64,000 nt of DNA from positions 2,510,167-2,574,166 of the forward strand of contig VJWN01000007.1 in the NCBI GenBank assembly GCA_007644065.1, in the 5' to 3' direction. The notes below the pieces were generated by a model. That model searched no databases and was not told the DNA's origin. It saw only the letters and a program-made list of their open reading frames with translations. This document shows positions 1 to 11,171 of this stretch, piece after piece. Position 1 is the first letter of the stretch; each line of letters begins with the position of its first letter. This DNA comes from Margaritispora aquatica (lineage: Eukaryota; Ascomycota; Leotiomycetes; Helotiales; Discinellaceae). A program made the translations under genes and the position numbers.

Positions 1-816
1 GGCTGCACCATAGCCGATGGTCCCGCCCTCGCACACAACAACATGTCTGCCTTCTGGACCGATCCCAACTGGGTCCTCATGTGGAAACACACCACTCTCT
101 CAGCGCTTATTCCCGAGACAGCGAAGCGAATTCCTCGAAACCTGCTTAAAGATCGAGAGGTGTTGAGACACCAGATGATGGTCGATGCAGATGGTAAGGT
201 GGTCGGGTATGCGCGCTGGATCATGCCTCCATCTGCAGCCAAAGGGGTGGATGATGACATGTGGAGCGTTTGGAAGGAGGCGATTGTGCCTGAGGTGAGC
301 GCCGAGGTGGAGAGGGAGGTGAGGAGAGTGGCGGAAAGTGCAGTTTGGAAGCCGAATGACTTTATGGATGTGTTGGATGTTAAGGTGGAGGAGATCAGTA
401 GGGAGATTAGGGCGAGGAAGGATTGGATGCGTATGTGCCACTATTCGGCTCCCTATTTCAATCTCGTTCATCTCATCTTTGCGAGCGGATTCCAATATCT
501 CTGAGATACGAGAAGCGTAAACTGACGAGCAACAACAGGGCTCGACTACCTGGCAGTGCACCCGGACTCCAAAGGTCAAGGCATAGCCACGGCTTTGGTT
601 GAGAGCGGTATGCGAGAAGCTGAGAAGTTGAACTTGGATATCTTTATCCTTGCCTTTGAGATGGGTAAGGGTGTGTATGAGAGACTTGGCTTTAGAATTG
701 AGAGGGAGTTGTTGCAGGATGATTCCATGTTTGGCGGACCGGGAATTTGGGGAGTTTGGTGGATGCTTTACGAGCAAGATGTTGAAGGCAAGACAAAGAG
801 AGAAAGAGAAACATGA
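1..816 (+). CDS. GNAT-family N-acetyltransferase, 5'-truncated by window edge
   Basis: The reading frame is open from base 1 through a Met at 43, and the residues before that Met (IADGPALAHNN) look like the start of a fungal GNAT domain, so the true start probably lies before the window. Exons are <1..430 and 539..816; the intron has GTATGT donor and ACAG acceptor and keeps frame. Exon 2 carries the acetyl-CoA binding region: LAVHPDSKGQGIATALVE (the Q/RxxGxG/A pyrophosphate-binding motif is KGQGIA), followed by YERLGF, typical of GNAT motif B. Family knowledge: transfers an acetyl group from acetyl-CoA to an amine; the substrate cannot be told. The lysine/arginine-rich tail ends with TGA at 814-816. 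Confidence 0.8.
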
Positions 817-1394
817 TGGAATGCTTTCTTGATAATGGCAACGCCAGTTAGGACTCCAATTGTAATATTGAGGTAGGTTCAAGTAAAATCAGACTAGCTA
901 GTATCTGGTATCAAATGCTATTATAAACCTCTTGGCAAGTGCCATATTTCGGTGATATTAGCCTCTTAGCGAATTTAAGGTACAAAATGATCTTACATTA
1001 AATCCCAAGCTTGATCGTCTTCACCATTCTGGTTGATACCGAGTAGTCAAGCACTTTGGAAGCTGTACTCGGCATACAGTGTTCTCCAAGTAAGATCACA
1101 TTTCGTATAGCTTAATTTGAGCCTAATACCTTGGGTGGAAGATAGACGAAAAAGCAAAGAGGCCAGGATCAAATGCATACGTTTATGCCAGCCTTCCTGC
1201 AGGTGTGTCTACACCAGCTCGGCTATTGGTGCTGTACCACAACCCTGAGCTATATGCTCAGCCGCACATCTGCACTTCTTCAGCTCTGGCATAGCCTTAT
1301 TTGGGGGAAATTAAAGTTGCTAAATACCAGGCTGGAAAGACTTCTACTCAGCATCTGTCATGGTAATTGCATTGTTTTCACAAATTCTTGAAAC
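817..1394. other. intergenic, no gene seen
   Basis: Between the GNAT gene and the DUF2235 gene. Only short, non-conserved reading frames are present. It should contain the terminator of the first gene and the promoter of the second; no clear motif seen. Confidence 0.6.
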
Positions 1395-3553
1395 ATGAGC
1401 ACAACAACCGAGAGTTCAACCTCGCTTGCGCCAAGGAAACGGTTATTCATATGCTGTGATGGGACATGGTGCGATGCAACAACCGCCAAACATGAGGAGA
1501 TTACCAATGTTGCAAGATTTGCGAGATGTATAAAGCCTATTGCTGATGATGGTGCTCATCAAATTGTGTATTATCACAAAGGGCCCATGGAGGGAGCAAC
1601 AGGAAGTGGTAAGTGGTCGGGAAGTCTAAAGCCCACTTTTCGGATGAGGATCATGCTAAGAATATTAGACATCCATCAAAGTATTAGAGATGCCTATTAT
1701 TTTCTATGCCAAAACCATTGTGTCGACTCTAACGGGTCGGATGAAATTTACATGGTGGGATTTTCTCGAGGCGCCTATGCTGCTCGAGCGCTAGCATACT
1801 TCATTAGTGACGTTGGGCTTTTCAACCAGTCATATTTATCTCTGTTCCCGTATATGTATCGACTGTGGCAATTGACTAGAGAAGCGGCTCTAAAGAAAAA
1901 CATATTAAAGAAAAAGAACGCAGAAGAAGGTCCAGCGAAAACGAAAACGGAAGAGAAAAAAGCCGTGAAGGGGGCGACGGAAGCGAACGAAAACGTAGAC
2001 AACCACTTGTCACTGCTCAGAGATCACACAGAGGAATTTTGCACAAACAAAATGCTGAAGAGAGACATCAAGATCGAGGCCTGTGGCGTGTGGGACACGG
2101 TGTGTGCACTGAATAAGCCATGGCCAGATCTCATTGCAGCTTTGAGCACGAAGGAAATTCTAGCGAAAAGACGAGAGCTCAATTGGGTTGGCTCTGGGAC
2201 GCCAAGAGGACTGAGATATGCTTTTCAGGCTTTGGCCTTGAATGAAGAGAGCTATGAGTATCTGCCTGTTTTGTGGGAGGAAAAGCCTGGGAATAAGACA
2301 ATCATCAAGCAAAACTGGTTTAGGGGTGACCATGCTGGGTTAGTATTCCACTCAACGTCTACCCATAACCCACAGAGCTTGCGGGACCTCGTTTTAAATC
2401 AATCAACCTTTGCTTGTGATTCACACAGTGAAACCACAACCAAGGTTAGAGTAATCAAAAGTAGGAACTGACATAAGATAGCGTAGGTGGCGGCCACTCG
2501 GATTCAGGACTTGCTATATTTGCCTTTACCTGGATGCTCGCAAATTTCAGAAAATTTACACCCAACGTCACCTTTGACAAAGCAGTCTTCGTCAATATGA
2601 TGACCCCTATGTCTCTTGTCTGGGATTTTGAGAATATCAAGACTAGACGATATCTGATATACACCCAGATCAAGGACGAAATCTTCAAACTGCAGAGCCA
2701 CGCACCAAACCTAGGTTGTATTGTCCAGTATAATTGCTCCACTTATTGCTGACTACGATGGACAGGAACTCTTGTTCAGCAGGGCAAAGGACCTAGCGTG
2801 AGAAGAGGCTGGTCGGATCCCCTCTGTCGGGCGAAGTATCTCAAACTTTGCCCACTTATACATTTCACTGTACCAATTCTCAAAGCTTGTGATGGCGATA
2901 AAGCAGACAGCAGAAATCCGCTACTGATCGGATTTGATTCTCGTCAAGGCGGAAAGAACCACCCTGTTTTCGTGAACGATATAAGCAAAGAAAAGCTAAC
3001 TGAAGTCCGACCCATGAGCTGGGAGAAAGTGCAGTTCTTTGGCTGGCTACTCAGAGAATGGAAACTGCGAGAAAAAGACCCGGAGAACATAGGTTTGAAG
3101 CGTAGTCTCGCCGCGACACTATATATGAAGTTCAAGGAAACTTATGAGAGCTCCGAATTGTCAACCAAGCATGAGGAATTCATAGCGAGATTACAGGCAT
3201 ATGAGAACATTAAAGACCCTACTAAGATGAGCAAATTCATCACTGATATCCTAACACAGTTCTGGGAGGACTGGGAGGCTGCGCAGATTGACGAGTTCGA
3301 AGAGGTAGTGGTTCCAAGAGCACCAAGGAGAAAGCTAAGCACAGGCGAGCGAGAGTTCGCTATGGGAAGCGAGGAGAGAGTGGATCGCAAATATTCCAAC
3401 AAGTCAAGCACAAAACGGGCATCTTCGGCAGGAGACAGCAGATCAGTTGCGGTGTCATCAGTCGTGTCGGATGTTCCGCAGTCTTTGGGTGAGGTATATG
3501 ATTTTGATGGACCGCCACTTGTGAGGAGGAAAATGCAGAAAGGTGAGTTTTGA
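1395..3553 (+). CDS. DUF2235 (Tle1-like) alpha/beta hydrolase
   Basis: Exons 1395..2338, 2482..2714, 2766..3553 (654 aa). Intron 1 (143 nt) was placed by phase; joining gives AGVGGGHSDSGLA, the conserved catalytic-His region of DUF2235. Visible motifs: KRLFICCDGTW near residue 15, nucleophile elbow GFSRGA (Ser about 124), CGVWDTV (Asp about 234) and H320/D322. Family knowledge: DUF2235 proteins are serine hydrolases related to the bacterial phospholipase effector Tle1; in fungi they are common and mostly uncharacterised. A Lys/Glu-rich low-complexity insert sits at about residues 173-208, and the C-terminus is charged and disordered. A strong GTGAGT donor at 3543 with an AG at 3608-3609 could replace the last residues (stop then at 3621-3623). 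No signal peptide, so probably intracellular. Confidence 0.85.
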
Positions 3554-3837
3554 AATGCATTTGTTGAGCCAACCTGGACGGGTAGTATAAGTGCCTAATT
3601 CTTCATTAGAGCTCGGACTTTAGAAAGGGCTTTTCGCAGAACTGATGGAGGCAGACCAACCAAGATCCTTCTCTCCAACCCTTGAAGTTCGGGAGAGGCA
3701 ATAATTAATATTGAGGAAGATGAGACGAACCGTAGAGGAACGTGGAAGTTAGAAAGATTGAATATTATTCTATTCTTGAATTAGAAGCTTTATACACAAT
3801 ATAAGATTCAATGTGCAGCTCGAGTTGAGACTAGAAG

Positions 3838-5726
3838 TCAAACCTCATCCTCTTTCCACACATCATACTTCTCTTCATTCCTTAGCCAAGACCACCAACT
3901 CTCTTTGACCACTTCCGGAGGTTCCTCGAGCTTCGATTCCTCAACTCTCTTCTGCACTCCGAATTCGTTCCATGGCCCATCAGCAGTTTCCCGCATTCTT
4001 TTCAACTCAAGCTCATCTGCTCCTCTTAATCTCTCTGCTTCATCGACACGGTCCTCACCTCTCGTCCCTTCGGACCAATAATCCAATTCAACTTCCATAC
4101 TCCACTCCCAAGCTCCACCTTCTATTTTAGTCATTACTTTCAAATCATAACAGACGTCGACTTCAAGCGCAACCTCAACTTCTACTTCGCCCTTGGCTCG
4201 CTTAGGCAAATTTTCCAGCTCCACGGTGCCGAGCAGTTTGTTCCCTTTCGCCAGTGATCTCTCGCCTTCATAGATCTTGATCGCGAATTTTTCTTGTCCA
4301 TCTCTCACTGTACCAAATATCTTGGACTTCCTAGTTGGTATCACTGTTCCGTTGTTGAAGATCTTCGCAAATGAACCGTCGGCTGCCTCGACACCAAGAC
4401 TAAGAGGTAAGACGTCGCAGTAAGATATATACACTCCCCAATCAGACTCCCAACCTCGCGCTGCGGAGGCGATACCTCTGATAATGGCATCTTCTGGACT
4501 GATTGACTTGTTCGAAGGGACGTGGTAGGTGCGAGCTTTATGTCCTAGGTGTGCTTCAATACTCGACTGAATGAGTGAGACGTGTGCAGGGTTTCCCGTA
4601 AACATGATTTCCTCGATTTCAGACTTCGTCAGGTTGTTTGAATTCAAGACCTTGTCCACTAAATCACATGCTCTTAATGAAAGTACCTCCGTATCAACGA
4701 TATTCGGAAAAACACTATCACCACATCCCTCATCGGTGGCGAATGGGATAGGTTCACCATCGTCACGAATGATGGCTATATTCGATTGATGCTCCTCGAT
4801 TTGGTAGATCAGTGAGTTGTAAACCTTTGGGCGACATGGATGTGTGTTTTGCGGGGCATTGGAGCCATATGCTAACGAAGCAGCGACCGTGTCAGTGATA
4901 GCACGCTCGACTTCAAGCCCTACCAATGCAGCTGCCTCCTTGACACCTCTTCTTTGCAAATCATTCGATCCAGAGGGAATGGTCATATGTGCATGAGTGA
5001 TTGGAAGCCTGAGTTGATTCGTGGCCATCTGTTTAAGGTCTTTGATGAGATGAGATAGAACGTCTTCGGGCGTGACCCAGGTAGGCTTGAGGTTGGTTTC
5101 TATCTTGATACTTAGAGTGCCGTTTTCAGCTATATTTGTGATGAGGGCGCTTTTTGCAAGCCTCTTTTGGGATTCAGGCAGTGAGAAATTGACTCCAAGC
5201 AAGGAACTTTTTATGTTAGATATGTAAATGGAAAAACGGTCTGAGGTAATATGCAACTCACAATATGTCACATATTGTGTGCTTAGGATCTATATCCATT
5301 CGGTCCTTGGCTTCGAATCCGACCAAAGGTGGTCCTCTTTCAACATAGGCTACGCATGATGGTATGGAGGAGCGACCTTTCTTATCAGTAAAGATTTGAA
5401 GCTTGTCATCTTTGAAAATGGCAGCGCGTGAATATGATCGTCCAAGTTCTATACCGATCACTGACCGCAACGCAGCAATATTAGCTGACAATTACAATCA
5501 TACGAAGTCCGACGCACCAGGACCACATACCATTTTTGGGAGCAGGATAATATGTATTAAAACCAGAGAAAAAGTGTGACCAATCGTTAAGCCAATGCGA
5601 GACTCTGTCTTGAAGGCCGTCTCGAGCAATACCTGAGATCACAGGCCAGCACAAAACGGCAAAAATGCAAATGAAGAGTGCAACGAGAGTTCTCGTCGAG
5701 GGATGTGTTCGCTCTGTCAATTGCAT
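3838..5726 (-). CDS. membrane-anchored, divergent Hsp70-like ATPase
   Basis: Exons (minus) 5726..5531, 5484..5262, 5206..3838; 595 aa, all phases consistent. Residues about 15-36 form one hydrophobic segment (signal anchor or signal peptide). An Hsp70 nucleotide-binding domain follows: phosphate-1 loop GIELGRSYS (BiP-type proteins have GIDLGTTYS), then SSIPSCVAY, LVGFEAKDR and DPKHTI as in canonical Hsp70s. Later come MFTGNPAHVSLIQ (degenerate adenosine motif), the linker-like DVLPLSLGVE and a beta-type substrate domain (GTVIPTRKS). The C-terminus is Glu-rich with no HDEL or EEVD. Family knowledge: Hsp70s are ATP-driven chaperones. Changes at the phosphate loop suggest altered or weak ATPase activity (inference). 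Could act in the ER lumen or as a membrane-tethered co-factor. Confidence 0.85.
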
Positions 5727-7008
5727 TTTGTTTTATTGTTATAGGACACGAAAAGGGGGGACGAGAGTTGTAAATAAGGATTCGCTGTTGGGATTTGGCG
5801 AGACCTGTCCTGATCAGACTGTGGCGAAGCAGGATTACTGGATTTCTGTCATCAATAAAATGCTCAGACTACAATATTGCTAGATTCAATACGAATAGAG
5901 TGACTCATGAAGCACAGACTACTTAGACCCGTATTGCACTGCTGACTGTTTTATACCATACTTGCATCAAAACAGCTATCTTCATAGAAGATCTAGAATA
6001 CTGGCAAGGAGAGACCAGATCTGGTACTTGAGAAGCCAGCAGTAGCATATGGTTTACCGACAACAAGCTTGAAAGAAGAAAGGAAAAATGACAAACAAAA
6101 TATATACAAGTAGGACGGAAGTGTGTTGCGACAGATTTGTGTATTGAAGCAAGACATTGATGAGAATAACTTTCTTACATCATAAAATTACCAAAGGTAG
6201 AGCACAACGCGCACTAAAGAGCAAAGTAAACACAAACAAGCAACGTATAGTGTTGAACTCGACTGGGCTGTTCTTTGCGTCGTTATTGTCCTGAGGCAAG
6301 ATGTTGTGGTAGTGAAGGGGCTGACATTGACTTTTCCGAAGATAAGGTAGGTTTTCTAACACGGACAGTTGTTGCCCCACAAAAACTCCAACATCAACAT
6401 CTCACGATCCTTCTCGCATACTTCCATCCAGGGCATTGCACACAGGAGATATCAGTATTTTCTCGTATTCCAAGGATAATATCAACGTCAATTCGATATT
6501 TCAATTAAAATCAGCGCGCAAGTGCGCGATAATAGAACCCGATGCTTTCCCAGGCAGCAGTTCTAAGCACCCTCACACATTTCGACCATTGGGGCGTGTC
6601 TCAATCCGAGATACCAGATGGAAGCTCTCTCTTGCCTGGTTCTACACTGTTTATATGAGTCTCGGGTCCTCAATCGGTACCGAAAACGCCTACGATGCGC
6701 TCAAGTGGCACGGCGAGTGAATTTGTCGGAGACGTCTATTTTGCGAGGACTGTGATACGCTGCATTGTGATATTCATTTTCAGCCCTAGATGTCTTCATG
6801 CAAGGCTGTTAGCTTTTGTACCGTATACATCTTTAATAACTTATATGAGAATCCTGTTGTATTTGTATAAGAGTGTGCTGATATCCTGTTTCCATTTTAC
6901 TTTGAGTATCAAGCTATGCGAGTTTATCGAGTGCTCTCACCGACCAAAAGAACATTTCAACCTCGTCAATCTCATTTAACCTCCAGAAATCTCTATAGCA
7001 CCATCAAG
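5727..7008. other. 1.3 kb intergenic region
   Basis: No supportable gene. Frames up to about 94 codons occur on the plus strand (6436-6720) but show no recognisable domain and no splice partners. An in-frame ATG at 6916 could extend the next gene. Confidence 0.5.
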
Positions 7009-7895
7009 ATGTATCCTAGTAATAACTCAAGCAAATTCGCAACACATCCATACCCACTGATCGAAACACCAATCCACGCTCAAAACCTCACTGTTTGTCA
7101 ATTCCCGTATCTTCTTCTTTCCTAGACGTTGCTTCTAACAGATCCAAAGAAACCATATGACCAATACTTCCACACAGCCTCCATCATGGCCATCTCCCAC
7201 AACGTCCTCATCCGAGGTCTCAACAGCATTGTCCTACAAGCACCACATGTCCCCAGGCAGCACTACGCTGATTTCATCGCTTACGCTTTGTGCTGGGCAG
7301 AAGTGCTGGACGGACACCACGGTATGGAAGAAGGATCACTGTTCCCCGCCATCGAGAGAATCACCGGCGAAGTGGGTGTCATGGAGGGGTGTATAAAGGA
7401 GCATCGTACGTCTCCCATCCTCCCCAGCCATCTTTCCAAACCAATATACTAACAAGCCCAGATGCTTTCCTCCCCGGTCTCACAGCCTACAAAACCTACC
7501 TGACCTCCCTAACGAGCTCCCCGCAATCCCTCTCGCCCACACATCTACTCTCGCTAATCACCGCCTTCGCGCCGTCTCTCCTCTCCCACATGGCGTCCGA
7601 GATCCCGTCTCTCCTCGCACTCTCGCGCCACAGTGACAAACTCCCACTGCTCCAGCTTATCGAGAAGGAAAGCGCCAAGAGCCCTATGCATCTCAGCGTC
7701 ACAGGTGGGACGCCGTTTTTCTTCAGGCATCTGGATGTGGAGTTTGAGGGCGGGAGGTGGAGCGGGTGGCCAGAGATGCCTGGGTTGGTGTGGTGGGTGA
7801 TGATGCGTACGGTTGGCAGGTGGAGGGGTGGGGTGTGGAGGTTCGCGGCTTGTGATGAGAGGGGCAGGTTGAGGGAGTTGGAGTTTTTGGGGTAG
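7009..7895 (+). CDS. hemerythrin-like domain protein
   Basis: Exons about 7009..7092, 7126..7405, 7462..7895 (265 aa). Intron 2 (56 nt, GTACGT...CTAAC...CCAG) is clear. Intron 1 would be only 33 nt; a 45-nt alternative (7097..7141) also keeps frame. The four-helix hemerythrin pattern is visible: MAISHNVLIRGLNSI, then AEVLDGHHGMEEGSLFP, KEHHAFLPGL and a later helix with LLSHMASEIPSLL; His and Glu residues at these spots usually bind a di-iron centre. Family knowledge: fungal hemerythrin-like proteins are thought to bind iron or oxygen; function is mostly unknown. The frame stays open upstream to an ATG at 6916, adding an Arg/Ser/Thr-rich stretch that could be a mitochondrial presequence. Exact start uncertain. 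Confidence 0.75.
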
Positions 7896-8859
7896 GACTT
7901 GAGGTTTCTGAGGCTGGGTTGGGTTTGAAGGTAACTTACATAATGAGATAGTAATGAGGAAGGTGCTGAGACTTGTGAGAAGTTAAAATTGACTAACTTG
8001 AGCTTGATTCAAACGAATCTAAACTATATATATACTTGGGGGTCAGGTTAAGCAAATCATATAACTTTCAGAGCCTGTACAAAGATTTCGTTAAAGGTAG
8101 TAACATGCATTTCCTCTTATTTTAACCTTGAGATATATTGAAAGGCTATCATATTCCCACTAAATTTCTATTACTTGCTCAAATATCTGCCTTCTTAACG
8201 ATCACAATTAAGCGAGGCCAGAAGCGAAGCAAAAATCCTACCTACCTCGTTTCACATCGGTCAAACGAGCTGTGATAACAATGTGCATTTATTCGATGTC
8301 AGAGATGAGGTATTCATTCGCTTTGAGTTTCTACTTATTGTCAATTACCCAACCCCGCCGTCAACTCAGACCGCCCATCCTCTCGCTCATTCCCCTCTTC
8401 ACGTATCCTTTCCCAAACTGAGCCAATGTAGATTTACGTTAGGAATACTTATATATGCATTGTTCTATTCATCTTTGTTTGGTTATGTTTTAAGATGGGA
8501 GGACTAGTACTGGTATTTGAACCTAAAATGGCTTTAATATTGCTACTTGAAGAAGAAAAGAGGGGGGATCGTCAAAGTATCGAGTAGATGGACGTCCTCT
8601 TACCTAAACAGGCGTGTTGTGCTTGGAGTTAAGGAGTGGTCTATCTACCTTTCTTTGCTTTGCGTCTAGACGTTGAGTCTTGTGGACCATGGATAACATC
8701 ATGCAACGATGCTTGGTTGAGATTTTGGAACGGGGTTGTTAATGGAACATTCTGTGGTTATGCTTGTATGCTAGCAATTAAGTGATATCATAATCTCAAA
8801 CAATTAGCTACTGTTACCTACGCCAACCAGACGCCAAATCAACCATAGAACACACCTCC
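7896..8859. other. intergenic, convergent 3' ends
   Basis: Lies between two convergent genes. AT-rich stretches and a CCTACCTACC motif near 8237; no gene seen. Confidence 0.5.
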
Positions 8860-10437
8860 TCATAACTTCGCCATCGTATCACCCGGCTTTCCATTCATCT
8901 CCTCAACCCTCTTCCTCATCTGCATCCTAATATCCTCCTCACTAACCTTCGTCAGCCCACCGACCTCCACAACCTCGACCTTCAGCGTCTTCGGCTTGAC
9001 GATTTTCCCACTCGTCACCACGGTCTCGGGCTTCGTGACAGCCGCATCCATGAACACCGACCACGTATCAAAGAACACCCTGCTTGCCGGAAGGGCCTCC
9101 ACCACCATCGCAAAGCAGTGCGGCATCGTCTCGTACTGCTCGAACACGACCTTGACGCCGGCTTTGCTCGCCGCGCACGCAACGTACCTGCCCTCGTCGG
9201 TGAGCAGTTCCGTGCCGCAGCTGATATAGATGGGCGGTGCGCCGACCCACGCCGAGACGGGCGCGCAGAGAGGCGAGACGAGCGGGTGCGCGAGCAGGTT
9301 GTCGGCTGCGTAGAGGACTTTACGCGGTGGTGAAGCAGGCCAGATTGAGCAGGAAGGGTAGGTGGGACCTTGTGGGAAGACGGACCGCGCGGGGAGGTAG
9401 TCGTATGTTCTGTTTGTCTCGCAGGAGGGAGAGGAGTGGGTTACGTCGCACCAGGGCGAGCAGGTTGCTACGCCTGCGGGGATGGGGATGGAGCGTTCTT
9501 CGCCGTTCCAGTGGATCTTTTGACCTGTGCGTTGGAATTGGAGGATGGTGAGGAGCAGTACCAGAGAAAGGTTCCCGCCGGCCGAGTCACCTGCGAAGAC
9601 GATGTGTGAGGGATCGACGGCGGTGTGGAAGGAGCCGGCTGGTGGGTAGAGGAGGTTGAGGTAGGATATTAGTGCGTCGAGGAGAGCAGCTGGAAAGGGG
9701 TTTTGTGGTGCGAGTCGGTAGCGGACAGAGAGACAGCGGCCTTTGGTGATTTTGGCTACTTTCTTGCATGTATTCCTATGCGAAGCTGGGTCCACTGCAA
9801 TCTTATATCAGACTTATTCAAGGCTGGTTCCTCATGTCAAACTTACACAGGTAGTATGCCCCACCATGAAAGTACAAGACCGTCGTAGGCGAAGACGCCT
9901 CCTTCATCATCTCCTTGTATTTCTCCTCTTCACTGCAACTTAACTCTTTCGACTCATTCGTTGCACCGGATCTATAACCCGTCCATTCGGCCTCCACATC
10001 CTTCATCTCAGGCTGCTCATACCCGCCTCTCTCCTGCTCATTTGTTGCCATATCATGAATAGCCCCAAACAGGGCCTGCCTGATATCATCTTCCTTCGGT
10101 ACCTGCAGCTTCACCCGAGAAACCCATAGCTTCCCTTTAACTCCCGGATCTCGCACCGTAAGCTTCTGGATCTTGGAGACGGGCTCTGGAGGCGAATCGA
10201 CTATGAAAGACCGTAGGATATTGATCGTCAACTCGGTGCGAAGATCCCAGTGCGAGGAATGCTGCGAGTATCCCAACGTATGTGCCAAAGCCGTCTTGCC
10301 CACAAGAGGAACCTTGGGCAGAAAGGCTTTGATCATCGGTAGCGAGAGAGTGGACTCCATTTCGAGATATATGGCCTTACTGACGAGATCTTTTTGTTGG
10401 AAGTCTAAATAGATATTCCACAAGGAATATAAAGGCG
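8860..10437 (-). CDS. alpha/beta hydrolase fold-3 (HSL-type lipase/esterase), N-terminus unresolved
   Basis: Two clear exons (minus): 10437..9847 and 9794..8860, joined by a GTAAGT...TGCAG intron that restores YFHGGAYYLLDPASHR. Motifs of the hormone-sensitive-lipase family: oxyanion HGGAYY, YRLAPQNPFPAAL, nucleophile GDSAGG, and a late DEGRYVA with CxxMPHCFAM region for Asp/His. Family knowledge: hydrolyses short to medium acyl esters; fungal relatives include steryl-acetate hydrolases, membrane-anchored through the N-terminus. The frame continues upstream of the first in-frame Met (10360) to an acceptor at 10438-10439, so another exon lies further up. An ATG at 10611-10609 opens 19 codons (ADPALGELVATMLNFYR) that look right but no donor with matching phase was found. 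Confidence 0.8.
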
Positions 10438-10611
10438 CTGTGTAAGATGACGAGAAGCAAACAGCTGGAACCTTGGATCACACCGCTTTACGGACTAGAG
10501 TAAACAAATAGGAAAAGTAGAGAGAGAATGTACAACACATTACTTACCCACCTACCGGTAGAAATTCAACATCGTCGCCACTAACTCTCCCAGTGCTGGA
10601 TCGGCTGCCAT

Positions 10612-11171
10612 CAGGAAAAGATGCCGAGGCAAGGTTCAGTTCAATCCGTGGCCTCGTGCCAACGTCTTGGGTTAGGTTTCAAAGAAGTGTGGTGTAACTT
10701 TGATTCTTCTTTTTTCTGCTTGATTCGTGGGAGGAATCAGAGTTGGGTAGAAAATGTTGTTTGCTTCAGGTCATCCAGAGTTCCATCAGATCAGATGGAT
10801 CAGATGCTGCTGTAGTTCAAGGATCCCCCGCATTTCAGGGAGACCCGGTTTAAAAATAAGCCCTGGTGAGCCTGCACGAGTGCACGTCTTACAGATCCAT
10901 CGTGCACGTTGAAAGCTTACAAGCATCTTGCGAAGGGGAAAGATGTCCGCTTGGGCACGGCTGAAACATGTGAAAATGAAAATGGCGGCTTTAGAGCGCA
11001 ATGCGGATTTTGAAACTGTATCATTTTCATCTGGACTTGAAGGGAGAAGACTCTCGGATTTTATAACTTCCATATCATATCATTTCATAGTACAGATTCA
11101 TTATTATCTTCTCATCCGGCAATAGCCATCATCCAAACGCCATCCTATGCTTTCAGATACTGTTTTCAAAT
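10612..11171. other. intergenic region
   Basis: Between the esterase 5' side and the PEX14 3' end. Contains GATCAGATGGATCAGATG near 10787. No gene seen. Confidence 0.5.

Noticed and set aside
100..882. 260-codon minus-strand frame over the first GNAT gene
   Set aside because: Antisense shadow; the plus strand encodes clear GNAT motifs across a proper intron.
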